A DNA stretch of 64,000 bases from Xanthostigma xanthostigma (GCA_963575645.1 OY754467.1:36949108-37013107); one strand, 5' to 3'. Counted from the stretch's first letter, positions 53,106-64,000 are shown. Translations and numbers: made by a program. The notes: a model not told the origin generated them from the letters alone.

Positions 53106-53970
53106 TAGTATATTGTGCGACTAGTGAGAGAAGGAGAAGATTCCATGAGCGTGAAATTTGTCGCACGAGCGTAGCGAGTGCGGTAACACGTGAGTGGAAT
53201 ATTCTCCTTCGATCAATAGTCGCACATAATACTTTATTTAACTAGCACGAGTAATAATATGTAATCGGGGCCCTGATAAAAGAGGGAGAAGTAATAAATC
53301 ACTTCATTGATTGACGTACCCACCGCCCTCGATGCACACAAGATGGCCCTGACTTTCGCTGAATTGCGATGCTGTTTTCATATATACAAATCGCTACCGC
53401 GTTCCTATTGGTCCAGAAACTGTGCAGTAATAAATATTACCGTACAGTTTCGGCTCATTATTCGCACTTACGCGTCAACATGAAGTAATTTATTATTTCT
53501 CCCGAATTTAGCAGGGCCCCGAAATTATATACTACTCACGCGTGTTGAATAATAGTATTTTGTGTGACTAGTGAGAGAAGAAGATTCCATGAGCGTGAAA
53601 TTTGCCGCACGAGCGTAGCGAGTGCGGTAACACGTGAGTGGAATATTCTCCTTCGATCAATAGTCGCACATAATACTTTATTCAACTAGCACGAGTAATA
53701 ACATGTGTTCGGGGCCCTGATAAAAGAGGGAGAAATTACTTCATGTTGACGCGTAGAGTACGAATAATGAGCCGAAACTGTACGCTAATATATTACTGCA
53801 TAGTTTCTGGACCAATAGAAACGCGGCAAAAGTTTCTGAACCAATAGGAACGCAGCAATTTATTATTATTCGCACTCTAAGTGTCAACATGAAGTAACTT
53901 ATTATTTTTCCCGAATTTAGCAGGGCCCCGAAATTATATATTACTCACGCGTGTTGAATAATAATATTTA
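53106..53970 (+). repeat. Tandem duplication of a 420-446 bp element
   Basis: Unit 1 (53106-53551) and unit 2 (53552-53970) both run from 'ATAGTATWTTGTGYGACTAG' through 'GCACGAGCGTAGCGAGTGCGG', 'CTCCTTCGATCAATAGTCGC' and 'CGGGGCCCTGATAAAAGAGGG' to 'TTACTCACGCGTGTTGAATAA'. Each unit is itself partly palindromic: GGGGCCCTGATAAA is inverted at TTTAGCAGGGCCCCG. The start ATAGTATATT is like that of family E. Confidence 0.8.
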
Positions 53971-54195
53971 TGCCATGGATATCTATATTATCTTTAACTA
54001 TTTTACCATTCCAACACCATAAGTGGGGGTTGGTATTAATTTAGGTCAAAATACAAAATATATAGGTGCAGATGGGCCCACAGGGATTTTGGGAATTTTC
54101 CCAGTAGGTAGTTGTGTTCACGGTAGACAAAATTACGTCTACGATGGACACAGTTGTGTCTACGATGGATATACAGTTATGTCCACGGTGTACAC

Positions 54196-54527
54196 CAGGG
54201 GTCTGCAACCTTTTGAGACAGATGAGCCAAAAGTTACAATTTACAAAATTTTCCAGTTTTTAAACATTTTCGTTTCAGTATTATAGTATTTGCTTATATA
54301 AGTATAATATATATATCCGAGGACGACACGTCACGACAGGGGCGGTGCGGGTGAGACGCGAGTGGAAATGGCTGAGAGATAGACATGGTACTCAATCATG
54401 GATCGATTGGACAATTTTTAAGGGTTTATATAATAAAATAATTTTTTTTGCGTATGGAACTGGAGAGCCGCAACTTTACATCAAAAGAGCCGCATGCAGC
54501 TCGCGAGCCGCAGATTGCCGACCCCTG
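54196..54527. mobile_element. hAT (Charlie-like) MITE with exact TSD GTGTACAC
   Basis: CAGGGGTCTGCAACC and GATTGCCGACCCCTG are the inverted termini common in Charlie-type hAT MITEs. GTGTACAC is duplicated at 54188-54195 and 54528-54535. Subterminal GAGCCGC motifs repeat before the right end. A reading frame at 54023-54286 crosses the left boundary and is not a gene. Confidence 0.9.
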
Positions 54528-54535
54528 GTGTACAC

Positions 54536-55913
54536 AGTTATGTTACCGGGCCGGAATAGTTGAGCCCATCCGCCACTGAGGAAATATCGTACGAAAATTC
54601 TCATCTATAGGTATATTTAAAACACAAGCCCTATTTCTCTAGCCAATCCGCCAACAATTTGTTACTCAACCGATTGACTCATTTTTTTTTTGAACTGAAG
54701 TTCACAGATCTGTATCACTATTTTTGGTGAAATTTCTTTAAAAGGGACGATTTCAAGCGATAATAGTAAAAAATACGAGGAGGCAGCGGGGTGAAGAGGA
54801 ACGCAAACAGAGAAAATCCATCGATGTTCACGATACATGAGTGTGAGAGAAATGCAAATATATGCGTATGTCTGAGATTATGCAAACAGTTTGACAAATC
54901 GACTTTGACAATTGAAGTGTATATTTAAATTTAGCGCGAATATTCAAAATATAGACAATTAAAATCTTATTTTATTTTCCAAATAATTTAAGAAAGTGTA
55001 AGTTTATGTTAATTTAATGCCAAAATAGAGTTTTTAAATATTACATAGACTGTGCCAATGTAATTGTGACAGCTCTTGCGGGGTAACCATGACAACGATA
55101 CATAGATCTCACATACATTTTCTTTAAATTTATAATCAATTAAATATATAGACAACTTGATGGATCAAGCTAAATCAAAAGAAAAATAATTATAAATGGA
55201 AACTAATGCAAGAGGAATAAAATTATTTTCGTAGGTCTGTGTCAAAATATCGATTTTTTAAAACAATGTCAAGATACGTGCTAAAATTTTTGCACGGGTA
55301 CACTAGTAGAATTTATATTTCAATATCCAATCTGCTTTAACAATTGCATCAAAGACATGTCCCTGAAATATCGTCTTTATTATAACCGGTGGAAAGATTC
55401 ACATATTTAAAAATGGCGCGCTCTGATGCAATGCTTTCCCGACCTACTTGATAGGATTAACGTGTTTTCAGTCTTTCGGTGTGTGTATTTCAGTGGCGGA
55501 GTGTCAGAACGAATTGAATTATTCAGTAAATTAAATATTTACGTAAGTACATCATAATATGTTTTCTCTTGCTGTATTTCGGACAAAAAAATTAGATTAC
55601 GTGAATGTAAAAATGAACATTTTTATAAATATTTTGAGAAATCGCTTCCCTGAGGAAATGTAAAAAAAAAACAATAATAAAATTATATGGCTCGATGATA
55701 CACATCGTTAAGATTATAGGTGTGTTTAAGTTTTGTCAAAGGGTTATCAAAACACAGTTTTAAAATGGCTCAAAATTTACTTCTTTAAGCTACAATATGT
55801 CAGTTATCATTTAGTTCTATAAAATGAATAGAGATAGCAGACGTAGTTTTCATAATCAATCCAAATGACTACATTTAGCTGTCAAATATATATTTATATT
55901 ATTATTATACAGG
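54536..55913. other. Interval with no recognised gene
   Basis: AT-rich, without clear repeats in this window. Open frames are shorter than 80 codons. This is one of the longest stretches that looks single copy. Confidence 0.4.
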
Positions 55914-58438
55914 TGAGTCAGACCACCCGTACCGGTCATTTTTTTCGAAAACGGTTAGTCGTAGAGAGTTGTGTAAAAAATCTGTATTATAAAAACCTTA
56001 ATGAAGAATCGAATGGTGATATTTTTTCTCCACCGGAAAGGTCGGTTTCCCTACTAGTTTGCTCCAGAATGTTCAGAACCCCGGAATTTTAAATGGCACG
56101 ATAGGTCGAAAGTGGTATTGTTGAAGAGATCTTTAAAAAATATAAGCAAGTTGTGTAGGGCATTTTTTTGTTGTTGCTGCCACCTCTGTTAATCAATATT
56201 CGTTTGAAATTATTAAATTAATTAAAAGTAGGCATTTAAAATCTAGTTACTTAATTAAACAATGTCATAAAATATGTTGTAACCTCAACTTGAGGAGGCC
56301 GCGGCTAGCTTAGTTCAGGCGGCGCGAGGGGCGTGGGCGAAACCAAGTAAGAGAAGAGAATAACCCTTGATGGGAAAAAGCCCAGAAGGGGCTGTAAAAA
56401 TCCAACCACCGACCACTTACACAAATTAAAATAGCGAATGTTTAACTTAAAATTAACACGTAGTATACGACGACACAAATAACAATTAATACAGTGTTGT
56501 CACGTGACGATGATAAGTAAATTAGTGTGGGCCCCACCGACCGAGGTGAAAGGGCGCCAGGACACAAGGGCCACACTAGGGAAATGTCTAGGGAGTCCAC
56601 TCCTAAACCGTCGTATCACGCGGACAACACGGAACTAGAACTAAGCCCCAAAACCGTTCCACAACCTGTAACAATAAAACAGACAACACAACCAACGATC
56701 CACTCACTGGAGAATGGATCGGCACCAATAACAACCAAAAAACAATTTAAAAAACAAACGCCAACAAATTCAGCCCAATTGGGCGAGCCCAAAACAATTT
56801 CTCAATAATTAAATTGACAACTAAATGTAATTGAATTGCATTTTAAACATCCACAAATAGCGGTTAATTAAACACGACGCAACAGCACTGAGCCAATTCA
56901 GTACAAAACTTTTGTTTACAATAATCGAAGCTCGTAAATTATCTACAGGGTCGAACTCCAAATATTTATAAATTAAACTACAACAATTACGTACAATTTT
57001 AAACTTAACAGTTCCTTCAACAAAACTGGTCCAATTATATGGGACGCTAATCGCCGCAACTATCACAACGGTGAGACGGAGTGTCCGCACCAACCTTAGG
57101 CCCCCAATTCTAACACAAATGGGCTCGCATTAATCATAAAAACATCCATAAACATTTATTTGATTAGCTGGCATCGACGTAAAATAATTGCATTCGGCGT
57201 GACAGCTACGTGGCGGCGTAGTTAACGACAAACTCACAATTTCTGAACAAAGATAAACTCCAGAAATTCCAGGAATGAATCCTGATCTACAACAACTACA
57301 CCAAACTCTAATCCTAAGCGACAGAAAATCAACACTAATATCCAGAGTGCCAACAGGCCTGTTAGTTCACGGTTGATTCTATTTGCAATAATAGTGACAA
57401 CAATCAAAGATGGAAATTAACCTAAAATTTGGAACCGCTCTGCGCGGAACCAAATTTTCTGTGTTAAAAAGGGTTCACGGAGGAATGCTCTAACTCGCCA
57501 ACGAAACTAGAACCTTACAACCACTAAAACCTAGCCACAAAACGCCTACGAAGATTCGCCAAAAACCAGTCATCAGAATGCAATATTAAATCCACACAAA
57601 ATCTGTCTCTAAACAATGAGATGTTCACGCCTCGATCGCACGCCAGCTAATGGCATTCGTAGACCCGTTCAATCAGGACCAAGTATAGGCATGCGACGTT
57701 CCTTTTCTAGCGCACTGCAAAGCGCGATAATTTCGCTCTCTCGCACAACTGCCAAATCTCGTGTGAAACTTTCACGACATAGCTATGCGAACCAGACAGA
57801 GTGTTGTTCTCTTTTCAACTCGCGGCCTGCCCACCTTTCTCGCTCCCTCTCATTATAACGTTTTCTGTACACTTTTTATCTCCAAATATTATTTACTATA
57901 CAAAATTAATAATAACAAAAGGGCTTAAGATTGTAAAACGTTACAATGTTTAAACTGTCTTCCATATACTTCTAAACACTGCTGAGCTCTTCTAGATATG
58001 CTATGAGTACCTCTACGTATTTTCCGCCAAAAAAAAAAACAATTGCAATTATTGAAATCTTATAATGTGACATTGTTTAATTAGCTAACTAGATTTTAAA
58101 TGCTAACTTTTAAAATTAAGTTCGTTAGTACGACATTTCAATTTAATAATTTCAAACGAATATTACTTAACAGGGGTGGCAGTAACAAAATAAAATATCT
58201 TACTAAACTTGCTTATTTTTTAAAGATCTTTACAATACCACTTTCGACCTATCGTGCTATTTAAAATTCCGGGGTTCTGAACATTCTGGAGCAAACTAAT
58301 AGAGAAGCCGACCTTTCCGGGGGAAAAATATCACCATTCAATTCTTCATTAAGGCTTTTATAATACAAATTTTTTACACAACTCTCTACGACTAACCGCG
58401 TTCTCGAAAAAAACGACCGGTACGGGTGGTCTGACTCA
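55914..58438. mobile_element. Large inverted-repeat element with 1.8-kb cargo
   Basis: Left arm 55914-56270 and right arm 58061-58438 are inverted repeats: TGAGTCAGACCACCCGTACC, 'GTCGTAGAGAGTTGTGTAAA', 'CCGGGGTTCTGAACATTC' on the complement, and 'TTTAAAATCTAGTTA'. The cargo (56271-58060) has a different texture: CA-rich on the plus strand, GC-richer, few poly(A/T) runs. It contains a 74-codon frame. No transposase, integrase or reverse transcriptase is recognised. The cargo's first bases TGTTGTAACC and last TTACA vaguely recall an LTR element, but no terminal direct repeat is found. Confidence 0.7.
56584..56808 (+). CDS. Hypothetical 74-residue protein in the inverted-repeat element
   Basis: The frame is open from before 56527, so the ATG at 56584 is the first Met but not a proven start. 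The product is rich in Thr, Pro, Gln and Lys (it begins MSRESTPKPSYHADNTELEL and ends LGEPKTISQ), low in hydrophobics, and has no membrane segment or recognisable domain. It would be a disordered basic-to-neutral peptide. Its setting between long inverted repeats could make it a first exon or the start of a broken gag-like protein. I do not recognise it, and it may not be translated. Confidence 0.25.
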   Translation: MSRESTPKPSYHADNTELELSPKTVPQPVTIKQTTQPTIHSLENGSAPITTKKQFKKQTPTNSAQLGEPKTISQ

Positions 58439-58442
58439 TACT

Positions 58443-58829
58443 GGTAATTTCTCGTATTCCTCTGAGGAGAAGAAACTATGACAAATTTGGAATGGTTTAA
58501 CCTCTATCACTTGGGGGTCGGAAATGCATCATTTTCGAGAAAATCTACTTTGGTTGTCTTTTTACAAAAATCCGAATTTTGGGAGAAACAATTAAAAAAA
58601 AAGTATTCTCACTTTTTGGCCTGAATTTTTCCATGATCTGATAGCTTACTGACTGGCCAACCTTCCCAAAGCTAAAAACCACGAAATTTAGTGTTAGATT
58701 TTTAATGGCCTGTGTTAAAACTTACAATAGATAAAAAAATAAAATAAAAATTCTTCACAGAAGTGATAGAAGTTAATTATTCCAAATTAGTCATAGTTTC
58801 TTCTCCCGAAAGAAATACGAGTAATTACC
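58443..58829. mobile_element. MITE with 'GGTAATTTCTCGTATT' ends
   Basis: GGTAATTTCTCGTATTCCTC and the following AGAAACTATGACAAATTTGGA are inverted at 58765-58829. It begins 4 bp after the right arm of the 55914-58438 element. No clear target duplication. Confidence 0.65.
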
Positions 58830-59708
58830 GGCCCCCTATATATTTTTAGAAGAAACCTTATACCCTTCAAATATTGTCTTTGTTATTCGATATTGAATAT
58901 TCTTGTATATTTTGAAAGAAATGAATTTAATTAATTTAATAACCTTTTTTGCTTGTTAGAAAATACAAACAAAAAATTAACATGAAAAATGTAGATGGTT
59001 ATTAACCGGTTTTTTGCAAAATACTGTCTAAACGTACAAAATATGAATATTAAAAAAGTCGCTTCTTGGAAATATGTTTCAACTCTAGAAAATTAAATTT
59101 TAGTTTTATTGAATCCAGTTCCAATTCTACCTGTCCCGGGATAAAGATTAATATTGTCACTGCTTTTTATATTAAAACTAAATAAATAAAACAGAATAAA
59201 ATTCGAGTTAACAAAACAAGGTTTAAATACGTCTGATGACAACAACAAGAGTTAATTTTAAATTCAGAAATAGAACGTTCATAAAACGTCGTCCCATTAA
59301 AGTGTCGCGCTAATTGCACGGTTTCACTCACAATCAAACACGCCATTAGATATGTTTTACATCAAAAATATGTGTTTCAGCACATGCAACCGAAGTGAAA
59401 CTTCTTATGCATGAATAATATAAACTTTTGCGATTGATTTTAATTTTATTTTTAGTTTCCATTCTTTTGAACAGTTGATAATAAAAAAAAGCATCGTTTC
59501 TATTGCGATCTCATGACTCTCTATGTCACTAATTTGTGTCATTAACAGAGATGATATTTATATTGCGTATCATGTTTTTCGTTTCATTAATTTACTCTCC
59601 AAAATCGGCGAGGTGGCGTATAAGAAGTTTCACTTCAAAACCCACGTTTGATTTTTGAGTTCCCAATGAAGCATTAAACTAAAATTAAGTAACTCAAATC
59701 ACAACAAA
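58830..59708. other. Interval with no recognised gene
   Basis: AT-rich sequence with no repeat partner or coding domain visible. Confidence 0.4.
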
Positions 59709-60112
59709 AACTGAGCGGTGTAGCGTAGTGGTGAGAGCACTAGACTCGCATTCGGGAGGTACCGGGTTCGAATCCCTGCGGGGGCGGATATGACTGGAAC
59801 TTTTTCCTGCTGCTTCTCGCCAAGAAACAGTAATTCCTGTACCGGCCATCTTGAGGTCTTCCATGGTTTCCCTCAATAATTCTGATAAATATCGAGATGG
59901 TTCCTTATTCAAGGTCATGACCGATTACCTGTCAAACTCCTAAGCTCAAAATTTGCCTACCTTATCCTAATGTCCCAAAATTCCTTCATTCACCCATTGC
60001 TATTAATGAGTTGAAGTTTAAAAATGTAGTAACTAACGGGAAGTGTGATATATGGAAAATAGTAATGGTGCGAACGGCGTCTGTTATGACATAAAGTCGA
60101 GAAACGAACGTT
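59709..60112 (+). mobile_element. tRNA-derived SINE
   Basis: Pol III boxes: TAGCGTAGTGGTGAGAGC (box A) and GGGTTCGAATCCC (box B), 73 nt in total to GGGGGC. The body follows with 'CCTCAATAATTCTGATAAAT', 'ATCGAGATGGTTCCTTATTC', 'CATGACCGATTACCTG', and a 3' block near 'AATGGTGCGAACGGCGTCTG'. Related copies: head only at 7969, body only at 25099. The minus-strand frame at 59694-59918 is the SINE read backwards. Confidence 0.75.
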
Positions 60113-60704
60113 ATTATTAAATTACAGCAAAAAAAATCCGATGTGATTTTTCGTTTTAGATTTAGTTTTCGGAGGACAACGGGCGCCTCAGTTTAGCAAC
60201 AGAACACACGGACACCGAACGGCTTGCATAATTTATCGTCACTCATATCAGAGTAACGTTCATCTCGGTAGCCCTTGCCCCCGCTTTCCCCCCCACCACC
60301 ATACCTCAGCTGCCACTGCCAGCGAATATTCCAACACTGTCAGCTTGCTTTCTTTATACGCCACTTAATCCTATTTCTTTTCTTATTCTTAGCTTTTTCC
60401 AGCCCTGATGCCACCGTCGCCGCCGCCGCACGACGAAAATCCTTTTAACATGCTTTCCGTGTATTTTAACACTCTTTTTTCGCCGGTTTTTGGTACTTTG
60501 TATTCTCGAAGTCTGATAAGCCTTATATACTCTAATAAATATACAGTATGTTTCAATAAAACGCACATATCTAAAAGAATCAATTATTACTTCCCAAAAC
60601 CACAGTTCCGAAAATCGAAATCGAAAATTTTATAAAAAATTTATGTTTCAAGGTCACTACACTGTTGACAGCATTTCGAAAAGATGTGTGTGTGTGTGGG
60701 GTGA
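60113..60704. other. Interval with a GC-richer core, no recognised gene
   Basis: 60270-60430 is rich in C (CCCCCGCTTTCCCCCCCACC; CCACCGTCGCCGCCGCCGC). Short overlapping frames occur on both strands. One plus-strand frame from 60408 starts with a Pro run after TTTTTCCAGCC, but no domain supports it. Confidence 0.35.
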
Positions 60705-61633
60705 GGGAGGCATAGTGGGGTAGCGGGGAATTCCTGATGTGACTTGAATGAAACGCCGTGCAAAATGTCAAATGGCTCGCTTTGATTAGTAGTCAGTCTG
60801 CGCGTAACCTTCATGAACGATCCACGGCATTTCGACAGCCGTTTATGCCATTTAAACAAAAGTCTCGAAATCAGTGTTTTCGTTCAAAAAACAGGCGAAA
60901 TTAAACAGCATTTGTTTTTCTAAGCCGTTTAAGTATTGTGGTGGTTAATATTTCGTTTTGTAGCAGTGTACATTTAATTTAGTGATGTGCCGGATATCCG
61001 TATCCGTATCCGCGGATATCCGAGGGAGAAGAAAGTTCCGTATCCGTATCCGTTAGTTTTTGGCGGATCTTTTACCTTATTAATTTTAAATTCATAGATG
61101 AAATTTTATATATACCTATAGGTGATTAGGTAATTATGAAAAACTGTTAAATTCCATTCAGATTATTTTTTATTTTTTAAAATCGTATTTGGCACTTTTA
61201 TTTATTGTAGTGAGTACCATACCAATAGTACATAACTCAAAGGTACTAAAAAACTATCTTTATAATGAGATATTGCACATCGATCTTTGGAAAGAGACGA
61301 TCTGTTATGAGAGTTAACTCTTAAAGAGGTCAATAACTTTTTCCCATAACTGATAGTCTCTTTCCAAAGGTCGATGTGCAATATTTACCGCCGCGTACTC
61401 TAAGAAAGTTAAGATCCGTATCCGTATCCGCGGATCTTGAAACCAAATATCCGTATTCAGTTCCGTATCCGCGGATATACATTTTTAATGATCCGGCACA
61501 TCACTATTAATTAGTATAACGTTGATTTGTTTATTCTTTTGTTTCTTTGGTTTTAAAAGAGAAGTTTATGATGATTGATAATAAAAACTATTAGGGTATC
61601 TCATTTTACCCCCATATACGGGGCATAGCGGGG
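60705..61633. mobile_element. MITE with 'GGGGCATAGTGGGG' ends, copy 2, interrupted
   Basis: GAGGCATAGTGGGGTAGCGG at the left and GGGGCATAGCGGGG at the right. Inverted relative to 33931-34302, sharing 'CACGGCATTTCGACAGCCG', 'CTCGAAATCAGTGTTTTCG' and 'TATTTCGTTTTGTAGCAG'. MITE Z copy 2 is inserted at 60980-61506. Confidence 0.75.
60980..61506. mobile_element. hAT-like MITE Z, copy 2
   Basis: Ends TAGTGATGTGCCGGATATCC and GATCCGGCACATCACTA, oriented opposite to copies 1 and 3. The internal hairpin is at 61273-61381. The host MITE at 34024 reads TTAATTAG once. Here the right flank is TTAATTAG and the left is TTAATT, so the 8-bp duplication has lost two bases on the left. Confidence 0.85.
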
Positions 61634-62078
61634 CAAATGCCATTTTTCATTTATGCGTATTCACATATTACTTATCGTAGATTTCTTATCGTTATCGAGA
61701 AAAATATTTCTATAGTCGTTCACAATGCGTCAAACCATGGCATTGAGTTAAACTTTGTTGTTTAATCATAATATTTTATCTGGTAGGTATACACCGTATA
61801 CCTATGCTTAAGTGCTAAGGCCCTTGACACATTAGGATAATGGGGCTCTTATGACCTTGACAGAGCACTATTTAGTTAGAATAGACAAAGAAAGTTGATA
61901 AGCAAGGTTCTAGATTTATTTTTATTTCTTTACAGTTACATTAAATGAATAGATAATATAATAATATAATCCACAAAAGTAACTCTTTTAGCATTCACAG
62001 GTTAATGCTTAACAATCTATGTTGATTGAAGAGGTACTCTTCTAGATATGATATGGGAAAAATCGTTAATCACTTATT
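61634..62078. other. Interval with no recognised gene
   Basis: AT-rich, no repeat partner seen. Confidence 0.4.
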
Positions 62079-62195
62079 GGTAAATGATAGTGGGAAAGTG
62101 GACAGGTACACAAATCAAACACCTTATTTAGCTGTGTATAACGTTTCGCTGGTGTTTGATTTGTGTACTTGTCCACTTTCCCGCTATCATTTACC
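62079..62195. mobile_element. Hairpin, 45-bp arms
   Basis: GGTAAATGATAGTGGGAAAG and onward to CAAATCAAACACC (62079-62123) pair with 62151-62195 with two mismatches. The loop is 27 bp. It may be a collapsed MITE. Confidence 0.7.
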
Positions 62196-63146
62196 AAAAT
62201 CATTATAATGGACGTGAAACCAGAAAAAAATGTTAATCACTTATTCAAAATATATGTTTTTGAGCATATCACATTCTATGTACTTCAGCGACAAACTGGT
62301 TAATCTCTCCTGAAGAATTGTACTTAACTTGTATTTTTATATATTTAAATTTACCTAAACATGCTGAAATCGGAAAGCTTGATTTTCTGGCAAGAGTAGA
62401 GTAGCTTCGCGCATGCAAAAGCTAATAAGCAAGTAGATATTGTAGTCAGTCATTATCGTTTGATTTTTTCGAAATAATTATGTTTTCTTGTAAAAAGTAT
62501 CGGTTATTGTTTGGTGATCTGGCAGGAACTAAGGGACTACAGTCTATCGCGGGGCTCTGGGCACGTGCCCAGAGTTCCCAGTGGGCAAGAGGGGCCTGTG
62601 GTTAGTATACCACTCGACGCATGTTTCTACAAAAATCAACGACATAAATGTAACAAAACTGTTCTAGTTCGTGGTGAAAAATATTTATTTCCAATGGTGA
62701 AATGTTACCAAAACAGTTAAACACACAAACGAAAGTACTTCTCTATAACGTAACAGAATCAAAACAAGAATTCTTACTAAGAAAATAAAAGAGTAAGTAA
62801 TAATGAATACAAAGTCACTATTTATGTACAACACATAAACACACCAAAGTTTATTTAGCACACTTATTTATTAACTATATACACGAGATTATTTATGTTA
62901 AACTATTTATTTCGCGCACTGTTCATTTATCTAGTTATCTCAGCAGTTACCTCAGTACTGTTCACGATACTGACTGTTAATTTATGTCACAACTATTTAT
63001 CGATTGTTAACTCGATGAAACACAATGTATGACTGCCTTTCCACTGAGCTATTCCGTGGTTTATATATGCGCTGGATCGTTTTTTCCTTTCTTGCATTCA
63101 TTGTTGTCTGGAATTTGGCACCAAAGTCCTTTTTATCTACGTATAT
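62196..63146. other. Interval with no recognised gene
   Basis: A plus-strand frame at 62511-62720 has no recognisable domain. Around 62870-63000 the sequence 'TTATTTATTAACTATATAC' and similar phrases recur at short spacing. Confidence 0.4.
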
Positions 63147-63275
63147 CGTTAGAGCAACAATCCGATTGTTGTTGCCACACAACAATCTAAGTATCATTGT
63201 TAGAACAACAAACCGATTGTTGTTCCATAACAATCTGTGTGTCATTGTTAGAATGACAAGCCGATTGTTGTCTCA
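63147..63275 (+). repeat. Minisatellite, three units of about 45-54 bp
   Basis: Units read like 'GTTAGAACAACAAACCGATT', 'GTTGTTCCATAACAATCT' and 'GTGTCATT'. Each holds a self-complementary AACAAxCCGATTGTTGTT. Open frames across it on both strands follow from the repeat. Confidence 0.75.
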
Positions 63276-63463
63276 CAAAATCCTTTGTCGTCGCAACGGG
63301 GAGCGTGTAACATAAATATAATGAATTTTATGCGTGACTTTTTATCCGCATTGTATTTCTACGTTTAATTAAATGGCACAGTGCATATGCCAGCAAACAT
63401 ACTATTTCATCGACACTGTTCTGAACTGTATCCGTTTTTATTATTATATCATTTGGTTTCAAC

Positions 63464-63900
63464 TGGTGATGTGCCGGATCGTTAAAAATGTATATCCGCG
63501 AATACGGATCTGAATACGGATTTTTGGTTTCAAGATCCGCGGATACGGATACGGATCTTAACTTTCTTAGAGTACGCGGCGGTAAATATTGCACATCGAC
63601 CTTTGGAAAGAGACTATCTGTTATGGGAAAAAGTTATTGACCTCTTTAAGAGTTAACTCTCATAACAGATTGTCTCTTTCCAAAGATCGATGTGCAATAT
63701 CTCATTATAAAGATAGTTGATTTAGTACCTTTGAGTTATGTACTATTAATATGGTACTCACTACGATAACTGTATGCAATATAAAGGTGCCAAATACGAT
63801 TTAAAAAAATAATCTGAATGAAATTTAACAGGTTTTCATTATTACCTAATCACCTATTAATATATATAAACTTTCATCTATGATATCCCGAACATCACTA
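63464..63900. mobile_element. hAT-like MITE Z, copy 3 (right-end deletion)
   Basis: Starts TGGTGATGTGCCGGATCG, ends CCCGAACATCACTA; GTTTCAAC is duplicated exactly at 63456-63463 and 63901-63908. The hairpin is at 63589-63697. About 90 bp of the right subterminal CGGATACGGAT region, present in copies 1 and 2, is missing after TTTCATCTATGA. Confidence 0.9.
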
Positions 63901-64000
63901 GTTTCAACCAACGCAAGTATCCCTGTTTGACTGTCGGTAGTGAAACACTGTACATGTTCGAAGACAGGCGTACAATATAAAAAGAATTTAATATTGATTG

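Noticed and set aside
56271-58060. An LTR retrotransposon (TGTTGTAACC... to ...TTACA)
   Set aside because: No terminal direct repeats, no clear primer-binding site or polypurine tract, and no gag-pol domains were found.
60408-60635. Proline-rich first exon
   Set aside because: Frames overlap on both strands and there is no promoter, splice or domain support beyond a short Pro run.

Overview
This 64 kb window looks like transposon-dense, gene-poor nuclear DNA from an insect. Lepidoptera is the best guess. The DNA is AT-rich. The repeats include Helitron-like elements of the type beginning TCTATACTAATATA and the 'CTAGCTGTTACCCGCGRCTTCG' repeat, both familiar to me from moth and butterfly genomes. 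I could not compare with a database, so the order is an inference. I recognise no intact host protein-coding gene. The only long reading frame (43157-45382) belongs to a 5'-truncated jockey-clade LINE. The other recognisable coding sequence is broken transposase and reverse transcriptase.

Layout. 1-5.6 kb: a large inverted duplication around a perfect palindromic MITE and a hAT-like MITE. 5.7-9.9 kb: a minisatellite, a decayed LINE fragment with a tandem duplication, an AT-flanked MITE, a SINE head, nested hAT-like elements and a second perfect palindromic MITE. 10-15.1 kb: three hAT-like MITEs and an inverted repeat holding two opposed tRNA-like sequences. 15.6-27.5 kb: three Helitron-like copies, each with a 73-nt tRNA-Lys-like segment at the same internal position, plus an internally deleted mariner-like element. 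28-35.4 kb: a pogo/Tigger-like MITE, nests of TTAA-flanked and hAT-like elements, and fold-backs. 35.6-41.8 kb: an element with about 160-bp tandem units, and a palindrome of about 1.9 kb. 42.3-45.9 kb: a three-level nest (hAT-like element, then hAT-like MITE, then LINE), each level closed by its own target-site duplication (TSD). 47-54.5 kb: a hairpin-cored family (E), a second triple nest, a tandem duplication and a short hAT-like MITE. 55.9-58.4 kb: long inverted repeats around 1.8 kb of compositionally distinct sequence. 58.4-64 kb: MITEs, a tRNA-derived SINE and two more copies of the MITE seen in the 42.7 kb nest.

Nothing here works as a pathway. The information is a layered insertion history, which can be read from TSDs, from interrupted repeats, and from pairs in which one repeat copy preserves the empty target site of an element inserted in the other. 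The most notable items are the Helitron-like copies carrying a tRNA-like segment, the 1.9-kb palindrome, the triple nest at 42.3-45.9 kb and the inverted-repeat element at 55.9-58.4 kb. Names such as E, F, G, K, M and R are local labels for repeat families in this window.
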